From JAJRVM01 sp963700515 (GTDB lineage: Bacteria > Planctomycetota > Planctomycetia > Pirellulales > Pirellulaceae): a stretch of 64,000 bases of DNA. Made by a program: the position numbers and the translations under genes. How positions within the stretch are numbered: the first letter of the stretch is position 1; each line of letters opens with the position of its first letter. This document shows positions 59,400 through 64,000 of the stretch, one piece after another. Under the pieces are notes generated by a model. It saw nothing but the letters and a program-made list of their open reading frames with translations. It did no database searches and had not been told where the DNA came from. The stretch lies in the NCBI GenBank assembly GCA_963700515.1, contig CAVOXY010000048.1, positions 310,001 to 374,000 on the forward strand, in the 5' to 3' direction.

Positions 59400-60368
59400 A
59401 TGAATGACCGGGCCGGGCGCACACGCAACACATCCAACCCTGGCGACAGGACTTTTGACCCACGCAAGTTGCAGCGGAGTCTCCGTCGTCCGCGCTCGTT
59501 GTTGAGCGTGGGTTTGACGTCGTTAACCGCGACCTTGACGGTCGCCGCACTCCTCCCCTTATTCTCCGTAATCTACATGCTCGCCTGGGAAGGAAGCCGC
59601 CGGTTATCGTGGAACGCGTTGACAAAACTGCCGCCCGTGGCGTTTCAAGAGGGTGGCGGTTTTGGAAACGCGATCGTGGGCACCTTGATGATGGTCTCGA
59701 TCGCCGCGTTGATCAGCGTTCCCGTTGGAGTGCTGGGGGCGATTTTCCTGGCAGAGATCGGCCCCGGTACGCGCATCGCCAAAGCCGTGCAATTCAGTGC
59801 CAAGGTGCTGACCGGATTCCCGTCGATTCTGGCCGGTGTCTTTGTATACGGTGCCATCGTGTTCTATACAAAGACGTATTCCTCGCTGGCCGGCGCCGTG
59901 GCACTGTCCGTCCTGATGCTGCCCACCATCATGCTGACCGCCGAGGAAGCCATCCGCATGGTTCCCCGCAAAATGCGCGAGGCGGCGATCGGCATGGGAG
60001 CGACCCAAGCTCAGGCAGTTCGCTACATCTTGCTCCCCACGTCCATTCCCGGCATTCTTACCGGTGTTATGCTGGCCGTCGCCCGCGCCGCAGGTGAAAC
60101 CGCACCGCTCCTGTTTACGGCGCTGTTCAGTAACTACTGGCTCACGTCAGGTGCGAAATTGAGCCTGGCCCATCCCCGGGAATCCTGTGAGGTCTTCCTG
60201 CAGCCGACCGCGTCGCTGGCGGTGCTGATCTACAACTTCTCCGCGGTACCGTTTGAGAATCAGAAAGAACTGGCTTGGACAGCCGCTCTGGTGCTGGTTC
60301 TCATCGTGTTAACCATTAACTTGATCGGACAGGCATTTTCGCGACGGAGCGTGCAAAACTCACGCTGA
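59400..60368 (+). CDS. pstA: Phosphate ABC transporter permease PstA
   Basis: 322 residues. After a hydrophilic N terminus of about 35 residues there are six helices, with the cytoplasmic loop EEAIRMVPRKMREAAIGMGA + TQAQAVRYILLPTSIPGILT contacting PstB and the motif ARAAGETAPLLFTALFSNYW typical of PstA. Start ATG 59400 with GGAAGGAGG upstream inside pstC. The stop lies 10 bases before pstB. Confidence 0.9.
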   Translation: MNDRAGRTRNTSNPGDRTFDPRKLQRSLRRPRSLLSVGLTSLTATLTVAALLPLFSVIYMLAWEGSRRLSWNALTKLPPVAFQEGGGFGNAIVGTLMMVSIAALISVPVGVLGAIFLAEIGPGTRIAKAVQFSAKVLTGFPSILAGVFVYGAIVFYTKTYSSLAGAVALSVLMLPTIMLTAEEAIRMVPRKMREAAIGMGATQAQAVRYILLPTSIPGILTGVMLAVARAAGETAPLLFTALFSNYWLTSGAKLSLAHPRESCEVFLQPTASLAVLIYNFSAVPFENQKELAWTAALVLVLIVLTINLIGQAFSRRSVQNSR

Positions 60369-60378
60369 GATTCTGAAG

Positions 60379-61197
60379 ATGGTAAATATCATTGCCCAGA
60401 AGGTTTCCGAATCGACCAACGGTCACAGTCCCGTCATCGATTGTGACATCCGGGAATTGTACTACGGCGACTTTAAGGCGGTGCGCGACACGCACATCCC
60501 GATTGACAAGGGAAACATCACCGCCTTGATCGGCCCGTCCGGGTGTGGCAAGAGCAGCGTCCTGCGATCCCTGAACCGAATGAATGACCTGGTTCGTGGC
60601 TTCCGCTTGGAGGGGCAAGTCCAGTTCATGGGACAGGACATATATCATCCGTCCATCGATCCGGTCGCCGTTCGGCGCAACATCGGCATGGTCTTCCAGC
60701 AGCCCAACCCGTTTGCCATGAGCATCTTCAAGAACGTGGCATTCGGACTCAAGCTGAACGGATTCCGTGGCAATAAGGCCGAGCGTGTGGAGATGGCATT
60801 GCGCAGCGCGGCGCTGTGGGATGAAGTCAAGGATCATCTCCACAAAAGTGGCCTGTCCCTCTCCGGCGGACAACAACAACGACTCTGTATCGCCCGGGCT
60901 ATCGCCACCGCGCCAGCAGTGCTGCTGATGGACGAACCCTGCTCGGCACTCGATCCCATCGCCACGCGAAAGATCGAAGAGCTCATGCTGGAATTGAAAC
61001 AAGACTACACCATCGCGATCGTGACTCATAATCTCCAGCAAGCGCAACGCGTCGCCGATCGAACGGGGTTCTTGTATGTCGACACGACCCAGGGCGGTCG
61101 CACTGGATACCTCGTCGAATTCGGCGACACGCGGCAGATGTTTGACGCACCGGAACAGGAACGCACCAAGCAATACCTGCGGGGTGAATTCAGCTAA
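60379..61197 (+). CDS. pstB: Phosphate ABC transporter ATPase PstB
   Basis: 272 residues. Walker A GPSGCGKSSVLRSLNRMND, Q-loop GMVFQQPNPFAMSIFKNVAF, signature LSLSGGQQQRLCIARAIA, Walker B VLLMDEPCSALDP and the switch His in AIVTHNLQQAQRVADRTGFL. The QPNPF and NRMND segments are typical of PstB. It energises phosphate import. No phoU follows; the next 500 bases are repeats and a gap, then an unrelated membrane protein gene. Confidence 0.95.
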   Translation: MVNIIAQKVSESTNGHSPVIDCDIRELYYGDFKAVRDTHIPIDKGNITALIGPSGCGKSSVLRSLNRMNDLVRGFRLEGQVQFMGQDIYHPSIDPVAVRRNIGMVFQQPNPFAMSIFKNVAFGLKLNGFRGNKAERVEMALRSAALWDEVKDHLHKSGLSLSGGQQQRLCIARAIATAPAVLLMDEPCSALDPIATRKIEELMLELKQDYTIAIVTHNLQQAQRVADRTGFLYVDTTQGGRTGYLVEFGDTRQMFDAPEQERTKQYLRGEFS

Positions 61198-61231
61198 TGG
61201 CCGCGTTTGCAGCTGCAATCTCACGGGGCGT

Positions 61232-61352
61232 CATTGGTCATTGGTCATTGGTCATTGGTCATTGGTCATCGTCATTGGTCATTGGTCATTCGTCGTTGGT
61301 CATTCGTCATTGGCTGCTTGGCGAGCTCCCTTCGGCACTCCCGATTTGTTTT
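61232..61352 (+). repeat. ATTGGTC array and tag after pstB
   Basis: About eleven ATTGGTC/ATTCGTC/GTTGGTC heptamers (61232-61312), then CTTCGGCACTCCCGATTTGT (61330-61352), a degenerate tag. Relative to pstB, the orientation is inverted compared with the loci at 25390, 28187, 29560 and 47035, and the CACTACT tract is missing, so this is a partial or reversed copy. The rest of the gap to 61710 (GC-rich, with a GGCGAGTCTGCTCGCC hairpin) holds no gene. Confidence 0.75.
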
Positions 61353-61710
61353 CTCACAGGTGTGAGCGCTGCCGCCCTCCAGCGGCACTGCCGGGGAGGG
61401 CCGCTGCTCTTTGCTGGCCCCCCCCGGGCGAGAGTCTGTGATAAGACCCAAAAAAAGTCGTTTGCGGCGAGTCTGCTCGCCGACTATAAATCTCCTGTCG
61501 ATAAGGTGCCCCCTCGCCATTTACCGTTCCAGTTGCTGCCTTGGGCTGTCATTGAACGGCTGAGGTCGTAAGGGGAAGGTATTCGGAGTGGCTACGTGGC
61601 TACCGTCGCCAGACGGTGGGCGCAGCTGGGAAACGCCTCCTCGCCCCCTCCCTCACGCTCTGGGGAGCGCAGCTACGGGCACTGTCACTTCTTCGTGTGG
61701 AGATCTCAAA

Positions 61711-62277
61711 ATGCAAATCGTCAGTGATTTCTGGCTCGCTATTCTGGTGTCGACCGTGGTGGTGTTTTTGGTCAGTTCCGTCCTGCACATGCTGCTCCCC
61801 ATTCACAAGGGGGACATGGCCAAACTCCCTCAAGAACCCGAGATCATGGCGGCCATCCGCCAGGCCGGTATCCAACCGGGCGCTTACGCGTTTCCGTTTC
61901 CCGGTTCCATGAAGGAAATGGGCTCACCCGAAATGATCGCCAAGTACAAGCAAGGTCCGGTCGGTCTACTGACGGTGGTCCCTAACAGCCCACCGGCGAT
62001 GGGGAAGAGCCTGGTGCAGTGGTTTCTCTTTTCGATCCTGATCAGCATCTTCGTGGCATATGCCGCCATGATCGGGCTACCACATGGCGCTGACGCGATG
62101 TCCGTCTTCCGACTGACCAGCGCTGTGGCCATACTCGGCTATGGTATCGGCCACCTACACGAATCGATTTGGATGGGACGCAGCTGGACGACAACGCTCA
62201 AATTCATTTTCGATGGCGTCATTTATGGCCTGGTGACGGCCGGAGTGTTCACCTTCTTCTGGCCCGCAGCAGCTTGA
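61711..62277 (+). CDS. Small membrane protein with unknown function
   Basis: 188 residues from ATG 61711. The longer frame upstream is Arg/Ser-rich and was rejected. Hydrophobic segments lie at about 6-28, 105-128, 133-152 and 160-182, with a hydrophilic periplasmic or cytoplasmic stretch between the first two (PQEPEIMAAIRQAGIQPGAY; FPGSMKEMGSPEMIAKYKQG). No family recognised. Its neighbours give no clue, so the function remains unknown. Confidence 0.75.
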   Translation: MQIVSDFWLAILVSTVVVFLVSSVLHMLLPIHKGDMAKLPQEPEIMAAIRQAGIQPGAYAFPFPGSMKEMGSPEMIAKYKQGPVGLLTVVPNSPPAMGKSLVQWFLFSILISIFVAYAAMIGLPHGADAMSVFRLTSAVAILGYGIGHLHESIWMGRSWTTTLKFIFDGVIYGLVTAGVFTFFWPAAA

Positions 62278-62568
62278 CCCTGAGCAGTGCTGGCCGCGCC
62301 CCGTCGTCGGCCCCTTAGGTGGAGTACGGGAAGATGGACGACAGACTAAGATTCACGTAATTGTTGAGCCATTGGCGGAGCGTTAACCGAGGAGTCCGTT
62401 TTCCATCGTGTCTGGTAACCACGGGTCCACCGCCGGGCTCGCTCCCGGCGAAGACATGACTGGCGAGCTACCAAAGAACTCCCTGTGAACCACCAGTCGA
62501 ATTTCTGTCGATTCGGATTTGTTCAGCGCCACGGAACTGCGCAGGCCTTCTTGGTGCTACGGTACCAC

Positions 62569-63393
62569 TTATTCGCCCGGTTCCAACTGATAGGTCGCGG
62601 GAGGAACATCGACGGGGATCCCTTGCTCGGGAATGGGGAGTTTGAGTGTCCAGAGCACGGCCTGGACGATCATACGGCGGAGGGATTCGTTCTGCCAATT
62701 CTCGTGATAGTGCATTCCGGAGAAGCCAAACGAGCGACCGCCGTTGGGTCGCGTGTAGGCCCAGGCCACCGTTTCGCGCTGGCCATCGATCAGGGCCGCC
62801 AGGAGCGGCACAACCTGGCCCTGGGGGGACATTTTCAGCTGATAATACCATTCGTCCTTGATCTTCAGCCCCGGCACGCCAGTCATGACAGGATGCCGCG
62901 GCGCAAGGGGAACCAGGTCACTTTCCGTGAAGATGTATTTGCGGTCTTCACCGCCGTGGACGCCCCCGATCATCTCGCGATAGGGCGTAATGTACTTTCC
63001 ATCTTGTGCTCCAATCGCCCAGTGGATCGCGACAATGCCGGTATCGTTGTCGGCCAGTTGTTGGATGGCGGCCAATCGCGGCGGATCATTTTGGATCCAG
63101 CGCCCCCCCTGCCCTAGCGAAAGCACCAGGCAGTCGACGTTGCCCAGCGCACGTGGTCCCTCGGGCCACGGTTCATCCGCCTGCATTATGCTGACTTCGA
63201 GATCGGGACAACGTTCGAGACATTTGGCCAGTACGCGCAGTCCGGCCATGTATTGATGAGCGCCCGGCGGATGATCGCGCTGCTGGCCGATGAGCAGTAC
63301 TTTTTTGGGAGGATTCTCCGCCCGCGAGGTACCTGGTAGCACACAGAGAAGACTCAGTACGAGCACTGAGCCACGTAAGACTCCTGGTTTCAT
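62569..63393 (-). CDS. ThuA-like domain exported protein
   Basis: 274 residues. Signal peptide RGSVLVLSLLCVLPGTSRA, then a ThuA (trehalose utilisation-type, class I glutamine amidotransferase-like) fold: KKVLLIGQQRDHPPGAHQYM, LVLSLGQGGRWIQND, TGIVAIHWAIGAQDGKYITP, TGVPGLKIKDEWYYQLKMS, ETVAWAYTRPNGGRSFGFSG and MHYHENWQNESLRRMIVQAV. Members in planctomycetes are numerous and often act next to sugar enzymes. The catalytic Cys of glutamine amidotransferases is absent, so the exact activity is unknown. Confidence 0.85.
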   Translation of the reverse strand: MKPGVLRGSVLVLSLLCVLPGTSRAENPPKKVLLIGQQRDHPPGAHQYMAGLRVLAKCLERCPDLEVSIMQADEPWPEGPRALGNVDCLVLSLGQGGRWIQNDPPRLAAIQQLADNDTGIVAIHWAIGAQDGKYITPYREMIGGVHGGEDRKYIFTESDLVPLAPRHPVMTGVPGLKIKDEWYYQLKMSPQGQVVPLLAALIDGQRETVAWAYTRPNGGRSFGFSGMHYHENWQNESLRRMIVQAVLWTLKLPIPEQGIPVDVPPATYQLEPGE

Positions 63394-63664
63394 TTCGTCG
63401 GCTCCCCGTAGCTAGCGGGTGGTTCGAAAGGGACTTGAGGCACGCACGGCCGAGGACATTATAGTTCGCGACGCGGCGAGCGTCTCCCTCGGCGGGAACG
63501 AGATCGCCGGGCAGGCCAACTGCACACGACCCCCAGCAATAGCGTGCAGAATGAGGCCAAAGTTGGTAAAGTCGGAACATGGGGCGGAGCTCGCCCTTCT
63601 CTCGGTCGACGACCAACTTCAGGGGAATCAGGAAACAGTTCGAGCGACAGTTCAGGGGACCGAC

Positions 63665-64000
63665 ATGGGAATCGAGGCCAAATGCGGGCAGTGCGGCAAG
63701 CAATACTCCGTGCCGGAAAGCTGGGGCGGTAAACGGACACAGTGCCCGCAATGTGGTACACCGGTTGAAATACCGGTACCGGCGATCGACGTGGTCGTAA
63801 CCGGCGAGCATCGAGCCGATCCGTTTTTCGACGCGCCGGCGCAACCTCACGCTGCGGGCGATCCGTTCGGCCCTTCGTCAGCACGCTCCAGAACGGTTCC
63901 TGGTTCCCCACGCGTACATACGCTCAACGCGCTGGCCAAGAGGCAAACGGGAAACCTGATGGATCGGATCTGGCGGGGCCCAGCACTGCTCATCGCGGTG
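63665..64000 (+). CDS. Zinc-ribbon protein (3' end beyond window)
   Basis: Open from ATG 63665 to the window edge, 112 codons. The first 35 residues are a four-Cys zinc ribbon: KCGQCGKQYSVPESWGGKRT followed by CPQCGTPVEIP. A Pro/Ala/Asp-rich linker follows (RADPFFDAPAQPHAAGDPFG), and at the window end a hydrophobic run begins (WRGPALLIAV). This suggests a zinc ribbon followed by a membrane segment, as in other planctomycete proteins. The C terminus is not available. Frame choice is supported by the Cys spacing. Confidence 0.8.
   Translation, partial: MGIEAKCGQCGKQYSVPESWGGKRTQCPQCGTPVEIPVPAIDVVVTGEHRADPFFDAPAQPHAAGDPFGPSSARSRTVPGSPRVHTLNALAKRQTGNLMDRIWRGPALLIAV

Overview
The window looks like chromosomal DNA of a planctomycete, most likely of the Pirellulales. 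This rests on gene content rather than a search: many Tat-exported Gfo/Idh/MocA oxidoreductases and xylose-isomerase-like TIM barrels, a ThuA protein, zinc-ribbon membrane proteins, a giant VIT/vWA/TPR protein encoded beside an ECF sigma factor, a CsrA-receiver fusion, a caspase-PDZ protein, and repeat-rich intergenic DNA. No rRNA, tRNA, phage, insertion sequence or CRISPR array was recognised.

Layout. 1-5.7 kb (minus strand): a membrane gene group with a dead-rhodanese polytopic protein (running off the left edge), an Lgt-like/radical-SAM fusion, two small membrane proteins and a type II secretion F-domain protein. 6-13 kb: an OB-fold lipoprotein, an L7/L12-like zinc-ribbon protein, a caspase-like PDZ protein, an unknown 268-aa protein, a truncated glnB relic, a Dabb-domain protein and a sugar isomerase-like protein. 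13.6-17.3 kb: a two-subunit molybdenum hydroxylase and a convergent Tat-exported TIM-barrel protein. 17.3-17.9 kb: two arrays of GTAG-headed hairpins (REP-like). 18-28 kb: a DUF4932 metallopeptidase, a YgbA + ferredoxin pair behind a possible FNR/DNR box, an MFS transporter, an FtsX/MacB-type permease, lipoproteins and a periplasmic sugar-binding protein. 28.4-42.1 kb: CsrA-receiver fusion, a glycoside hydrolase-like lipoprotein, the giant VIT/vWA/TPR gene and its sigma factor. 42.8-48.6 kb: a broken Tat-signal gene, two Gfo/Idh/MocA oxidoreductases around a TIM-barrel isomerase, and an LRR lipoprotein. 48.8-57 kb: cysteine synthase, DUF2237, GNAT, a GGGM-repeat membrane protein, a MATE exporter and an atypical protein kinase. 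57.1-61.2 kb: pstS-pstC-pstA-pstB. 61.7-64 kb: a membrane protein, a ThuA protein and the start of a zinc-ribbon protein.

How the genes fit together. The clearest functional unit is the Pst high-affinity phosphate importer (no phoU seen). The oxidoreductase/isomerase genes at 43.3-47.0 kb look like a sugar or polyol degradation set. The YgbA/ferredoxin pair looks like a nitrosative-stress unit. The sigma factor at 41.5-42.1 kb and the giant protein starting 12 bases after it form a probable operon.

Two cautions. First, about twenty genes or gene segments, mostly between 28 and 58 kb, are continuous only if one-base frameshifts are corrected. Several sit in homopolymers, so indel errors in the assembly are the simplest explanation, and these genes are annotated here as single frameshifted CDSs. 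Second, many intergenic regions hold dispersed modular repeats: ATTGGTC heptamer arrays, GAATGCGGAGTGC tags and CACTACT tracts. In most loci these lie in a fixed order after the stop codon of the preceding gene.
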